Source: Diadema setosum (Eukaryota > Echinodermata > Echinoidea > Diadematoida > Diadematidae). Taken from it: a stretch of DNA of 64,000 nt. How positions within the stretch are numbered: position 1 is the stretch's first letter; every line of letters starts with the position of its first letter. Location of the stretch: NCBI RefSeq assembly GCF_964275005.1, contig NC_092702.1, positions 36,852,816 through 36,916,815 on the forward strand, in the 5' to 3' direction. Positions 1-13,100 of the stretch are shown here, piece after piece. Under the pieces are notes generated by a model, which saw only the letters and a program-made list of their open reading frames with translations, had not been told where the DNA came from and made no database searches. Both the position numbers and the translations under genes were made by a program.

Positions 1-540
1 GGCTTCAATTCAATTGGCAAGATACGTCATTACATCTTCAAAAAGTCTTCTTGATAACTTTCAATAAAGTGAATTGAGTCATTGTGTAATTTCTAAAGTG
101 TTGGAATGCAGTGTTGATTTTGCTATTCTTGCTCATTTTCCCCCCTAAACTTTGACCCCTTCACTGTCATGTTCCATGTGTGCCCTGGCATACAGGTTAA
201 ATAGCCAAGAATTTCCATCAGCATTCAGTAATCCGTCCAAACTTGATCTAGTTGTCAAGGTAGAAAGTCTGCTTCCAAAGTACGCGTAGTCTTTGTTCCT
301 TCGTCAAACAGGAAGGCTATGGCCCAATAGAAATTAGGTAACCTCTGTTTACTGACAATTTAGTTTGCAGACATCTGTGTCAATTGTTAAGGAAGAACTC
401 CAGCGTGTGTGCCAATTGACCAAACACTGCAAGGGTCAATTGACTTGATTCTTTTATACTAACCAGCAATAACAACCAAGAATTACCATACTTGAGTTGA
501 TGCAAGAGTAAAGAAAAAAAAAAAGGAAAAGAAGGACATT
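1..540. other. Unannotated AT-rich DNA
   Basis: No coding signal, RNA gene or recognisable repeat seen. Confidence 0.5.
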
Positions 541-1950
541 TGTGACCGGCGACAACGGTTTCAGGCAAAAGTCGGGAATTTTGAAAATTCATTTTTTCAC
601 TGAATCAAAATGCCCATTTCCTAAGCTTTCCATTGATATAAAATACTTGTATTCTTCGACACCATAAGTGGGCATAGAAAGAGAAATAAAATACACTTTT
701 TAAGTTGTTAGCCTGACAAAATTGCGAGAAAACAGGCTTTGAAGATTCACCTCTTTCTCAAAGACAATGTCCGAGCGGCGATGCGAGGGGAGAATCACCC
801 ATCCGTACGATGGTGCCAACTGATGTTAAGCTCCGCCTCTAGCAACCACATCGCCTTCTGATTGGCTCACTGAGAGAGTCAAATTTCCCGGGCACCTTCC
901 TCGGAGCTCAGCGTATGGAGCCGAAAAACAATGCGTTTCGCTCGGGTTTGATTTCCAGTACGTCTTTCAAGATGGCGAATACGATAATTACACATATGGT
1001 GTACATGCACATGTGTATGGTACGTGCACGCATTACGCAATGGCATCCACACGCCATGACCGTGTGCATGTAACACATTTACTAATCGCATTTTCACTGT
1101 GGTTAATTTGTCTTTATCATTGGCGACCCTTTTGAAGGCGGAAAATTGCTTGTGCTGGCAAGGGTCACGCTTCCTGTTTGTTTTGCTTTGAGTCATGCAT
1201 TTATGTTGCTTTGTTCGGTGGTGCTAAATAAATTAAAATAAACAAACAAACACGACTCGTTAGTTTTGTACGAACTTGACGTGTAGTATTTGGATATAAT
1301 TTGTCACATGTGACCGCTCCTTTCCTCTCATCTAACTTCCATTGAGTCAGTCTGCTGTCATAATTTTTACTACATGTACAAGTAGGCAAATTTGAGAATA
1401 CAGTTGTATTTAGTTTTCTTTTCACACGATTATGTTATGCAACATGATTTTGGTTTCACTTCCGTTGTCGAACATTGCGGTAGAATAGTTTGGATAGAAA
1501 GACAAACGAAGAGCACGCACTACAGAGCGAGCGTATATAAACCACTGTACCAAGAACAATGGCGCATGTAATCGTGCACGCGTGGACAAAGCATTCCCCA
1601 AACGCTGCAACTGGTGTCTCCGAAAGCCGAATTATGTAAATGTGTGCGATGCACCAGCCAATCGCGTGCGAGACCCTGCGCCGTAGCAACGCTGGGGATA
1701 TTGGCGCTGCGTTCGAACGAAGCTCGAAACTGACGAGTGCGATCCAACATAGGGTGCTTAAAATTCCATTTTCGATAGGAAAAACTTAGTCTTATGCAAT
1801 GAAATTTAGTGTAGATGTAGAAAACATATCAAAGATTCGATTTCTGCAAAAAACCTAAATCAACAAAAATAATGGTCAAAATCTTTGTACCCCGCCTAGG
1901 AGGGAATTTGCTCTTGCGACTTTTGCCTGGAACCGTTGTCGCGGGTCACA
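541..1950. mobile_element. 1.41 kb non-autonomous DNA transposon with 34-bp TIRs
   Basis: The left end (541-574) begins TGTGACCGGCGACAACGGTT. The right end (1917-1950), reverse complemented, begins TGTGACCCGCGACAACGGTT, and 32 of the 34 positions match. Subterminal sequences do not mirror each other, so it is not a simple fold-back. The interior (about 770-1750) is CpG-richer than the surroundings and has no transposase-like ORF. Flanks (ACATT / TTTTT) show no clean target duplication, so the superfamily is left open. Confidence 0.7.
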
Positions 1951-3408
1951 TTTTTGATTGACTTACACTAAATGGAGGACCGACAAACATTATCATTTCA
2001 GGCATTTTGATATCTATGGCTTGGAGTTTTGAACTGCAGACTCTGATTTGCCTTGGATGCAGAGGGCCACACAACCCATCAGTCCTCAATCCTCACTCCT
2101 CAGATATTACCATGCTTGTTGTTCATGGCCAGCATGCATATGAGCCACATAATAACAGACACTGTCAGGCAGGTTCTGTAGAGTAAAATTGTTACAAACA
2201 AGCAAGAATAAAAGCAAACATTTAGTAACACTAATAGGGGCAATTCAGGAGTTTAGAGCCCATGAAATGTTTTGTCGCAACGATGAGACATTTGTATTTA
2301 AGATTACGAAATACGTATTCTGACATGTTTCAGCTTCTCATCCAACAATCAATTGTGAAATTATTGCCATAAATATTATCATATGCCTACAGAAAATTAC
2401 AAAGTTACAGATTCAGTACTCCCGATATGAATGCATGTACACCGAGCATATGCACATCTTCTGCTGAAATTAGCCAGCCAGCTTTGATGGAAATCTGGCA
2501 TCTAGAGAATATCTAACGTTCCTTACCACAGTTGCGAGAAACTCGAAAAATTGAACGCATGACCAACAATTTATGGTAACTTTGCATTTAAATGCATGTC
2601 GATCACTGAAAGGATGTTTCATTTCCAACCCAAATATCAAGCACAACTTTCATTTAAACACTCTGCATTTGATTCAAGTTTCTGGTGATATTTTACTTCG
2701 GTGTTTGATGTGAAGTTGCATATAAATTTAATCTAAAAATAAATTTACATCGCAAGTCAAGTTTCTAGCAACCTGTGCAAGGTCAAAACATGTCACATAA
2801 TAAGCCAGCATACTCTGCCAGTAGCTATGGTAACAATTCATCACATTTGCTAGCTAATTTTAACCACTGTCTGTGTAGACTTAATTATTTGTTTGGAAAA
2901 AAAAATGTGAAGTTCTCGAGAAATCACAAGAATTATAAAGCTTGATCTGAAGGGACCGACACAGATATGCACGTATGGGACAACACTGTGGCAAGTAGCA
3001 ACCTAACTGCGACTCGCCCGAGGACTGTGCTGTGTGAAGGAGCGCCGTACGCCCCGGGGTTAGTGGCAATCTAGACCCCATCCTACATCATCCCCAATAC
3101 ATGCAATGTCAGAGCATAATTATTACCTGTAAAAGCTTTATCAAGACAACCAAGTGGAATGGAGAAGACGGATCTCTATGCTGAACATGGCATAAATAAT
3201 CGAAAGTTCAAGACGGCAGATATTAGACGGCATTTCTAATTATGGAGTGCGTTTGTTGCCAATTTGAAGGGGGCGCAGTGATGATGCTGTATATTATGTG
3301 TAGACCCAGGGGGTGGGTGGCAAGAGTGTGCAAATGAACAAATGACTTGACAAGAGTGTCCCAGACCTTTATAGGATGACGGTGGTCCAAGGAATGACCC
3401 ATGTAGAC
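1951..3408. other. Unannotated intergenic DNA
   Basis: No coding frame or RNA gene recognised. A short CpG-rich piece near 2990-3060 (GTGTGAAGGAGCGCCGTACG) has a weak counterpart near 45612, hinting at an old dispersed repeat. Confidence 0.4.
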
Positions 3409-3416
3409 CCTACAAA

Positions 3417-4617
3417 CAAGGGCGCCGGAAGCGGGGGGGCAGGGGTGGCACTTGCCCCCCCAAACAAAATGTTGGGGGGGCAAAACGAGTTTTTGCCCCC
3501 CCCCCCCCAAAGTGCCCCCTGTAACAAATAATTAATCACTGATTTAAAGACCAAAATGATCAATAAAGGCATATTTCTTGTCTAAATGTTGTAATTTCAT
3601 AGCTGAAAATGCAAAAATTTTCGCCCCTAACGGGGCGAAAATTATAATACACTAACAACATGCATTATTGTATCTATACACTAATAGTAACTTATGAGTA
3701 AATTTAGTGTATAGATCGTAGCCTCGTGTCCTCGAGTGTGCCCGCTGAAACATACCTTTAGTAAACCTTACACATTTCATTTTCTTCTTTGCTTTCTAGC
3801 AGTATAAGAATATTTTTATATTGTTCGAATGATGCGATCACGTTTAAGCTTTTAATGAGTACATTCAGATAAATTGCAAAGTAAAAGTGGCTCGCTCGTT
3901 CTGCCCGTACTTATTGTAAAATGAAAAGTTTTCATAAGTTATTATCATAGTCCTTCGCAGTGATTTCTTTTGCTATGTTTAATTCCTCAGAAATTTAATT
4001 CAAAATGCTCTATAAAAGCGACTTTTATACTCTGTTTTTACAAAAAGGCCCTACCGTGGGAGGGGGTATCCCCCTCCCACACCCTCCCCCGCTCGGTCGC
4101 TTCGCTCCCTCGACGAGGATCTCACACCATCACATAATATACCCCTGTGTGTTAAGATCATAGTCCTTCCAACTGATTTTTTCAATATGTTAATTCCCTA
4201 GAAATTTACTATTAAATGTTCTATAAACGCGACTTTTATACTCTGTTTTTACAAAAAGTCCCTACCGTGGGAGGGGGATCCCCCCTCCCACACCCTCCCC
4301 CCGCTCGGTCGATTCGCTCCCTCGCCGAGGATCTCACACAATCACATCATTACGTACTCCCGTATATAATAATCATAGTCCTTCGCACTGATTATTTTTC
4401 ACTATGTTTAATTCCTTAGAAATTTGCTTTTAAATGGTCTATAAACGCGACTTTTGTACCCTGTTTTACAAAAGCTCCCTAGGGGGGGGGGGTATCCCCC
4501 TTTCCACCCCCCCCCCCGCTCACTCGCTTCGCTCGCGCGCCAAGGATCTCACAACGTCACAATGTGCCCCCGTTGAGATTTTGCCCCCCCAAAACCAGAA
4601 GTGTTCCGGCGCGCTTG
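3417..4617. mobile_element. hAT-type non-autonomous element with 8-bp target duplications
   Basis: Ends are CAAGGGCGCCGGAA at 3417 and, in inverse, TTCCGGCGCGCTTG ending at 4617. The 8-bp duplication CCTACAAA is exact at 3409-3416 and 4618-4625. An 8-bp duplication with TIRs starting CA is the hAT signature. G-runs next to each end (GGGGGGGCA / TTGCCCCCCC) are subterminal repeats. No transposase ORF is present. The interior holds three tandem units of about 210-218 bp. Confidence 0.8.
3947..4560. repeat. Three tandem ~215-bp units inside the hAT-type element
   Basis: Each unit starts near TCATAGTCCTT, contains CTATAAA(A/C)GCGACTTTT and a CCCTCCCAC-rich stretch, and ends at a CGAGGATCTCACA-like sequence. 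The motif CTATAAA.GCGAC recurs at about 4010, 4219 and 4437. The third unit is the most diverged and carries longer G and C runs. Confidence 0.75.
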
Positions 4618-4628
4618 CCTACAAACAC

Positions 4629-5471
4629 TTTTTTTTTTTGGTTTTTCAAAGATATCTTATTGATTTCATTCAAATCATTCATAAATCAACCCATTCTGGG
4701 TGTAACATGAACATAAAAACGGTACAAATGCCATTCAAAAGACAAATCCATTACCAACTTATACTGCCAATCATCTCCCTTCAACATAACAACTCGATTA
4801 TAAATCAATCCTACTAACCATTTCTTCACGAGAAAGTATTGACATGTACAAAAAAAAAAATATCTTTGACTATGGTATACTTATACTGCCAATCACCTCT
4901 CTTCAACATAACAACTCGATTATAAATCGAGTATATAAGGGTATATATATACAAGGGTATATACATAAAAAAGCAACAAAAATACGTTATACAAAACTAG
5001 AATGAAATCATTTCATTGAAAATCAAATCCCCATCCCCACCAACCCCAATGCACTCAAACCTATCCCACACCCCCACCACAACCCCAAACACATACATCC
5101 ACAACCACCACACACATACACCCCAACACCAACACCTATACACACCAAACACCAAAAAAATACATACACACATACACCCCACACACAAACACACCCGAAG
5201 CGATACCACCTTCCTTCCTAATGAAAACGACTTCCAATTGTTGATTGATACGTACAACATACAAGCGTGTAATGGGCCGTATGCAGAAAAGCATCGTCCG
5301 CCCGCACCCAAATTCCGCTCCAAATACACATTCAAATTCATCAAACAAAACTCATCAAACTCCTAACTGCTGATAAAATCCTATAACCTTTATGCCAACA
5401 AAAACTTACCCCTCCCCGCGCGCGGCCAATGACACATTATATTGCCTTCACCACTGATAACTACACTGTAC

Positions 5472-5503
<32 letters not shown>

Positions 5504-6240
5504 CAATACTTAAGCTCTCGTTTCAGAAACATTTTCCCATTTCAGCAAATGTAATCCAAACTTATTTCTTTTTATAGCAATTTCTTTTTCTTCATCCCGA
5601 AAACTTATTATTCTTTTACAAATTTCCTCCAAAGTAGGAATTTTTCCCTCCGACCTAGATCTAAAAATAATGTATTTCAGAATAAAAATTATTGTATTAT
5701 AAAATTTTACTTTTGGATCCCTTCCCGTAACACCAAAATGAACATCTCTCCACTCTACATTTCGAAGATCTGCCATCTCAAACCTATCTATCACTTCCTG
5801 CCACAAATTCTTAACATACACACAATCCCAAAATAAATGTTTATATGTTTCTACCGATTGCTCACAAAAAGAACACCGGTTATTTGCAACGAAACCAAAC
5901 TCAAAAAGATTTTCCTTTGTATAAACAACTCCATGTAATAATTTATGCTGAAATTCCCTAAGTTTTGTTAGAAGTGTTGTCATTCTTGGTCTTAAAAATA
6001 TATGTGTAATTTCCTTTTTCGAAAACAAAAATCATTTTGGCCATCTTTCATTTGTAAAATATACAATTGCTGTAAATTTGTAACAAAGAGTTCATACACC
6101 TTTCTAAATGAAACATCTTTCAATAAAATTACATTCTCAAAAATTTTCAAAGAAATATTATATTCCTCTTTATCAACAGAATAAAAATCATATATAATTC
6201 CCTCAAATTTCTGGCTTCTTACAACAAACTCCCCTATTTC
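4629..6240 (-). mobile_element. 5'-truncated L1/Tx1-like LINE fragment
   Basis: The - strand frame 5510-6028 encodes the C-terminus of a non-LTR ORF2: FQHKLLHGVVYTKENLFEFG, then CSFCEQSVETYKHLFWDC, the zinc-knuckle (zf-RVT) region typical of L1/Tx1-clade elements. The upstream part (about 6240-6000, EFVVRSQKFEGIIYDFY..) is in another frame, so a frameshift separates them near 6000-6028. The copy is truncated at a CA microsatellite (6243-6282). Its 3' UTR runs to about 4640 and ends in a - strand poly(A), seen as T-run 4629-4639, directly beside the hAT target duplication. It is a dead copy. Confidence 0.75.
4758..4929. repeat. 50-bp direct duplication in the LINE 3' UTR
   Basis: CTTATACTGCCAATCA..TC.. 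through CTCGATTATAAATC occurs at 4758-4807 and again at 4880-4929, 122 bp apart, with two substitutions seen. Confidence 0.75.
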
Positions 6241-6241
6241 C

Positions 6242-6242
<1 letters not shown>

Positions 6243-6275
<33 letters not shown>

Positions 6276-6282
6276 CACACAC
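6243..6282. repeat. (CA)n microsatellite
   Basis: Nearly pure CA repeat at the 5' truncation point of the LINE fragment on its left. Confidence 0.9.
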
Positions 6283-6378
6283 AAAAAGCCACACCACACC
6301 AGCTGGGCCTGGCACTCCAAGTATAATGTGATCGAGCTATCATTATTTTACACGCGCGAATCGGTAACCCAATCCAAT

Positions 6379-6560
6379 GACACGAAATTAGTCATGTTCT
6401 GAGGTTTGCTGCTTCTCATCATTGGCGTTTATTCAAAAGGAGCATCAGCCAAAAAGACCGCGGGATTAAAGATGGAAACAGTTCTTTTGTCAGTGACAAT
6501 GAATGATTATAATAATGCAACCATCATTTTCGAGACATGTGTTTGTACTCATGCATTTAG
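6379..6560. repeat. Old dispersed repeat, copy 1
   Basis: GAGGTTTGCTGCTTCTCATC and the following ~150 bases resemble 11214-11406 with many substitutions and indels. No TIR or poly(A) is visible, so the class is unknown. Confidence 0.55.
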
Positions 6561-6586
6561 TCAGGTCGCGGCGGATCTCTTATAAT

Positions 6587-7780
6587 TTCATTTCATTTCA
6601 TTTATTTTCACTTAATAAAACATGCATACATAAAAATGTGACATTGGTATGACAAGTATAACATGACAATGTGACAAAACAAAACAAAATAACCAAACAA
6701 ACAACCAATTAGATAAGTGAAGGGGTTAGTGAGAAGACAATGGGCCTTAGTTACTTAAAACTGAAAAGTAAATACAGCGTTACGTCTCTTTTTTCTATAA
6801 ACTATAACTGAGAAAAACGTTGGCACACACACACACACACATACACACACACACACACATGCATACACAGACAAAACATGCACCAGCACATTAACAACAC
6901 ACAAGATGCCATTTTCACAAACACACCCCTATCATGCTAATCTCTTAGTATAAATTCAGAATCATAACTTCCAGAATATCTTTCAAGTAAAATACACTTG
7001 AATGTTTTCTTAAAACTTTTTCCCATTTTCTTACATTTCACATCAGAGTGGGAGAGCCGTGTGGCTCAATCGCTTAGCGCGCTGCATGTTCATTATGTCA
7101 TTAGGCATCCTATGTCATACCGGAGTGGATAGAATTCCAGATTTGAGGGTCTTGAAAAAAAATATTGACATTTTGTAGAAGGATGTTTGAATCTGAGGTA
7201 TAAGTAAAAGTTTCTACAATTTCTTGTGCCATAATTATGATTATCTTTGTTTACAAAATAACCAAGTTATGATACAAGTAAAATATTATTATAACATAAG
7301 AACATATTAGGTCTAGTATATAAACACTCTGTAAATAAATATATATCAAACACAGTTAAAATAGCCACATTGGCAAAGAAGGAGTACTATACGGTGAATG
7401 CGAGATCATTCTAATAGCTCGCTTTTGCATTTTAAACAGTCTATGCATATTATACTCATTAGATTTCCCCCATGCTGAAATACGATAATTCAAATGTGGT
7501 AAAATAAGGGTGTTATATAATAATAATAACAAAGATCTGGAGTATGACCGTAGTCTGTTTAAGATACCGATACTTTTTGATATTTTGTTGCAGATGATGA
7601 CCAGTGTGTTCCTTCCATGACAAACAGTCATCAATTTCAACCCCAAGATATTTTACATGAGAGGCACGTAATATTTTATTTTCATTAATTATAATGAATC
7701 AAAATTTTATCTTTTTTATGAGCTCATTTGAATACACCATATAATTAGTTTTAATTTTACTTCAAAGTGATTGGATTCAT
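6587..7780 (-). mobile_element. CR1-like LINE, 3' portion
   Basis: The - strand frame 7356-7646 reads CNKISKSIGILNRLR..LLLLLYNTLILPHLNY..WG..QKRAIRMIS, a block after the reverse-transcriptase core common to CR1/Jockey-group elements. The - strand 3' end carries a (TGAAA)n tail at about 6587-6605, typical of CR1-like LINEs. Frames before and after are interrupted, so it is a dead 5'-truncated copy. A CA microsatellite (6824-6861) and a degraded tRNA-like SINE head (7057-7092) lie inside its 3' half. Confidence 0.7.
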
Positions 7781-9119
7781 AGTCGTTGAAAGTCCATTCA
7801 TCATAGATAGGTCCATGGAGGTGTTCTGTATAAAGGAGTGGAATGTCTATCCAATTTGTGTAAATCTATGCGTATTATATAGGCCCTATAACCTCTACCA
7901 GTACACACGTAGTCTGTTCTTACCGTTGGTGAATGGATTAGGAAGATGATATGAGGCCATTAATTGTTGGACCCGTCATCTCCGTCACGTCATCTCCGTC
8001 ACGAACGGTGACGGAGAAGACGTTGAGGGATTTTTTTTTTCCATTAGTACGAAATAGCAATAAAGTGATATTAAAAATGTATGGTGTTAATCATATTGAA
8101 AGTCATTTAACCACTGCTATTTTTTGTTTTGTTTAGTGCATTAGATATCTACCCTTAAATTTGTTTACGCCATTAGATTACAAAATATCATCTTCATCAC
8201 GTCACATTTTGCATATATTTATTACTGCAAGGCTAAAAATTGAAAGTTATTCTAAATGAAATTAAAAATCCCATAAAGATTGCGCCCGTATCAAATGAAG
8301 TCAACATATACTGTGATTTTCCTACTTTATGAAAGATTTTCCATTCCTGAGACACTTATTAATTCTTTCAATAATTTGTAAGGCCAAAAATACACACTTA
8401 GCGAAGAATGACCCGTCTACACCATTCAGAACGGATCATCAGAAGACTTTTTTTTTGGGGGGGGGGGGACAAAAGTGGCAGCGAAAACTATTGCGAAGGC
8501 TTTTTGTTTGTTTGTTTGCTTGTCTCACGATTTTAGGTGAGAAGTGGTAGTAAAATATAATGAAGACCTCAAAGGCTATATTCACGATTCATTATAACAA
8601 CTCGTATTGGCACAAAAATAGAGATTTTCAAAACCATGTAATAAATTTTAGCTTATGTGTTGCTTGAAGGTTTGCATGGTGAAGAAAATGAGGGAGAAAG
8701 ATTTGCGGTGACAACATAGGTTATTGTGGTGTCACCGCAAATCTTTCTCCCTAATTTTTAGCTTATCAATATTTACCTTGAATTTACCTTGAAGTGCCAC
8801 ACCTCCATCTTCGCGTAGATAGATTGCAAGTGTGGCAGCTAGGGTTTAGGGAGCTTTTTAGCCCATTAATAACCCAATTTAGACAATTTCATTTTGAAGG
8901 TGAGGAGTGTAATAGCCATCTATCAAATACTCATCAGTTACATTCTAAATTACATGTTGATATTTTGTGGAAAACAATCTTAGAATTAAGATTATACGCC
9001 TGTAACTATCAGATTTAGAAATACAATTCGCACTTTTAAATTCGCCACTAATTTAATAAAATTGGCAATGCAAACTGGTTTCCACGTACGACCAACAACG
9101 TATCCATTCACCGAAGCTT
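7781..9119. other. Unannotated DNA before ARMH3
   Basis: No coding signal recognised. It contains a short CGTCATCTCCGTCACG repeat near 7977-8012, a T/G homopolymer tract at 8450-8469, and the perfect hairpin at 8691-8752. Confidence 0.4.
8691..8752. repeat. Perfect 23-bp inverted repeat with 16-nt loop
   Basis: Arm 8691-8713 begins AGGGAGAAAGATTTGCGGTG; arm 8730-8752 is its exact reverse complement. Direct copies of AATTTTAGCTTAT flank it at about 8644 and 8754. No mismatches suggests a recent origin or conversion between the arms. Confidence 0.9.
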
Positions 9120-9341
9120 GCTGTGGCTAGTTAACAAGCATGCGCGTACGACGACTCTCATTCATTTTCTCCGAGCTAAGTTTCAGGCAAAGCAATCGAA
9201 CCGAGAAATTTTGTGCACTGATATTTTTTTCCTTTTCACCAAATGTGACGTGTATTGCATGCACGCAGCAGGGCGTACTCGTAGATGCAGTGGTGTTCTC
9301 GAAGAAGTATTGCTGTAGATCGTGCGGTTTTTGATGATTTC
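9120..9341 (+). other. Probable 5' non-coding exon and promoter region of ARMH3
   Basis: A strong donor, CG|GTAAGT, starts at 9342. An acceptor (TTTATCTTGTGTAG) ends at 10126, just before the ARMH3 start exon, whose 5' UTR would then run 10127-10177. The stretch before the donor is richer in CpG than its surroundings (GCATGCGCGTACGACG near 9140). I infer a first exon that ends at 9341, with its start unknown and placed roughly here. No TATA box or initiator can be defended. Confidence 0.45.
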
Positions 9342-10177
9342 GTAAGTATACGACACTGTTTTGTGACTATGATGACTCTACACCCAGCCCCTCATCAGGG
9401 CGTCTCACCTCCCTAGTGGTAATGATCTAGCGGGCCTACCGTACTGTAACTTGTCTTCTTATAGGTTGGTGTACATCATTCATAACATGATCAAGACCTG
9501 TAACGTTAGGCTGTCGAGTCGCCCATGGAGTTGTACCCCGTAGACACGCACTTTGCAGTGTGCTACACTACCGTTGACTACATGTGTAACTGTGAACTGT
9601 GTATACTGACCTACTCTTATGTAGTAATGGAAATTGTTTTTTTTTTTTTGTTTTTTTTTTTGTCTGTCAGTGAAAATGAATGGGCAAGAATGCATATCTA
9701 ACGTTAGATGTTATACTTACTCCGTCTTTGCCTTCACCTTTGTAGATCTATCCTACCGTGAATTGATGATTAAATTCAAGTAAATTTATGATCCTTTTGC
9801 TTTTTTCGCTATGATCTTGATCCTGTCGAGTTATCATTCTATAGTCTATACATGATACTGAGTGATAGACTTGTGACAGGTACTTCTAACGTTACCCCAG
9901 GTACATTGTATCTCTTATGGTACTAAACAATTACAGGGGCTTTGGCTACAATATACATGCCTGTAGTTCTGCACCATTGTTGAATGACTGCATATCAAAG
10001 AGATGTAGAATCTAGATCATACAGTATGTCTAATGTAAAATGTGAACTGTGAGTGTACGTGTTGTATTGCATTTAAATTTATTTACTGTTTAAATATTCC
10101 TGCATATTTTCTTTTATCTTGTGTAGAATTACTTGATTGATACTAGATCGACTGTGTTCACCTTGTCAAGTCACAAA

Positions 10178-13100
10178 ATGCCCCGCCCAAATCGACAGCT
10201 CCTGCGCCATGGTTCCTCCTCCAAGATGGAGCTAAAGGAAAAAGTCCTCCACATCTATGACTCATTTTTTGAGGTAAATTTTAAGCAGAGTTACAGAAAC
10301 AAACTGCATTTATGCAGTAACCAAGATAATGCCCATAAAACTAATGTAATGAACATGAGGACGTGCTGCCATTTATTGAATAGTTTTCTGCTTCTTGTGG
10401 AATTACAACTCTTCAACCTGACAGATTGCTTCATGTGAAATCAACAAGAAAAGCATGCCTTCATGTGTTAGCATACATTCTGAAGCATCTTTCTCAGCAG
10501 ATGCAAATTCAGTCTACAACTTTTTGATAAAAGTCTTCAGACTGTGCAGCTTAGCTATAAGTAATACCTACACTGCATGAATTGAATTGGAGTATGCAAT
10601 AATGCTGGGACAATAGAAGGAGAGTGCTTTACATACAAATTGTACGTGGCAGATGGACAGGTGCATATGTTGGTAAAATGCAGACACATTCTCATGAGCA
10701 CTTGGATCAAGGCAACACATGTTTTAGCTAAATGGACATTCATCACTCTGATTAATTCATGCATCTTTTTCTTTCAAAAGTGTCACAAAAACATTTTGAA
10801 CATAATTTTCTGCTTTGATCTCACCATTTCCAGTGACAGCCAGCCTGGACAAAAACAAAACGGTGCTGTGAGATATCTGATGATTACAATCCATGTACAG
10901 AAGATAGTTCAAATTGTAACTCTAAAATGAAGAAAAGGGGCATATGGGTATACATGTATGTATTTGTAGTGTATAGGGAAATCATCTCTCAAGCAATTTG
11001 TACAACATTAACTATACATACATACTTTCGTGAGAGCCTATATTTGGCAGGTTGATTGTAACTTGTAATCTAATTTTTCTCATTTTTTGTACATTTAATT
11101 GTTTTAGAGTAAACATGGACAGTAAGTTACCGTAGATGACATGTATGTCTTACCATTAGGCAACATTATACATGTCCACAAGTGTCCACTCCAGTGATTA
11201 CCTTTTTTTTTATTGACACAAAATTTGTCATGTTTTGAGGTTTGCTGCTTCCCATCATTGTTGTTTATTAAAAGGCAGTTGAGTCTAAATATGCACCTTG
11301 GCTAAATGAGACTGACATGAAGGAAATATTGGTGTGGGTTTTTTTTTCCTTTGGTGACGATGCATGATTATGCAATCATTGTCCAAACATCTGAATGTGC
11401 TCATTAAGATCCACATAATAGGTGACGGCGGTGATGATGGAATCGAAGAAACACCCTCGTTATTAGTCCATGTGTGTACACAGATCCATAATCAAACCAC
11501 TGTGTAGACAAATTCTGGAAAACATGATTTGTGAATTACTAGTAACCCATTTTATATTTCTGTCCTTTCTAAATGCATTATAAATGTTTAATCTTGTCAT
11601 CCTTCTCAATAGGGTAAAGATCCTTCAAGAGACAATGCAAACTTTTGGGAAGAGTTTTTCCTGCTGAAAGTAAGTGCCAAACCACACACTGTCAATTTTC
11701 AAGTGATATTGTCCTTTCATATGAAATGTGTCATATATTGCTCTCTTCAGGATCTTGTCTAAGAGGCCTTCATTGGTTGTACTGATTTAATTTTAATAAA
11801 TGTCATGGAAAGACCCAGAAGAGTGCCAGGTGTAGAGTATGCTCTGTGATTTTTTGTACTCGCATGTAGATTGAAACTTAGCTGTTACATGTTCTATGCA
11901 ATTACTGCATGCTATTGGATGTAAAGTATGGAAGTAGAAGATCAGATTCACAATTACAGTGTATATGGAGAGTCCATCATCTTTCTTTTTCTATGATCTC
12001 TCTCTTTTTCTGTCTCAAATATATAAAGCACATGTTTGAGTGAACGCTTATCTATAGCAAACCCCTGCCCCAAGCAATCCCCCACTGTTGTCAAAGAAAG
12101 CATGTCATTCAGAACATGCAAATAGCAACCACCTCCCTAGCGTGACCAGCAACAAGATTTGTTTTCCTGTTCCAAGGACCAAGTACATGTAGTATGCACA
12201 GCAACTCTGCCCATTTGCAGACCACCTAGCTACTGTAATTACTAGCGTAGTATTGTTAGCCTGTGCATCAAACAAATGCAGCTGAATTAAGTTCCCTAAA
12301 GCGAAGGCAACAGAGAATTATTTGATGAGATAAGACAATTACATATGTACAATGTGTACATGTAGCTAACACAAATAACCAGTAATGTTTGCGTTTTTAT
12401 GCAGTTAATGATTTTGCATGTGATCTTATAGGACATTGAAAATGTCTTCTTTTTTTTTTCTAAATCTTTAATTCTTTTCTCTAGGCAAATGTGAGCTACA
12501 TTGAGAGGCTACTGGAAAATGTTGGTCCAGCCAAACTGATGAGTCTGAAGGTAAGCAAACTAATAACCATCTTGGTAGGCCAGGATTGGTTTCATGGCCC
12601 CTAGCTGGGCCTGGCTTTGCCACCAACTTTTCTTCCTGATTTGGGTAGTCAATAGCAACTTTAAAGCTCTAATTTACACTTTGATATTGCGATAGGAAAT
12701 ACATTGAAAATTTATGAATGAGATTTCCCTTGAACAGTTTACTAATGCTTAATTAAGACTTTTTTATTAATGTTACACTTTGCAATAGAGCCAGTTTGTT
12801 TGGATGGTGGAAACAACATTGTCACAAAATCTTGAGAAGGTGAAATTTAATTATTTTGAGGACTCATTCACAAATGATACAAAGCATGAAGACGCTCAAA
12901 TACATACACCAAACTTCACAATTGATGTCATAATCTACATTGGCACATATGTGTTTGTAGTGTTCTGCATTTAGACATGCTTGTTTAAAGTGTGTCAATA
13001 CCATCCAAGAAATTTTCCTTGAAAGTATCTTAAAGGCAATGTATCTTCATACATTGCATTGTTATTTTTTTCAGGAGAATATCAACACCCTGTTCTACCA

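Noticed and set aside
4997-5366. 116-aa frame rich in Thr, His and Pro, and its reverse-strand partner
   Set aside because: A CA/CCA-rich tract in the LINE 3' UTR yields open frames on both strands; no domain.
7057-7092. Separate tRNA gene (TGGCTCAATCGCTTAGCGCG)
   Set aside because: Only an A-box-like half is present, with no B-box or cloverleaf; treated as a degraded SINE head.
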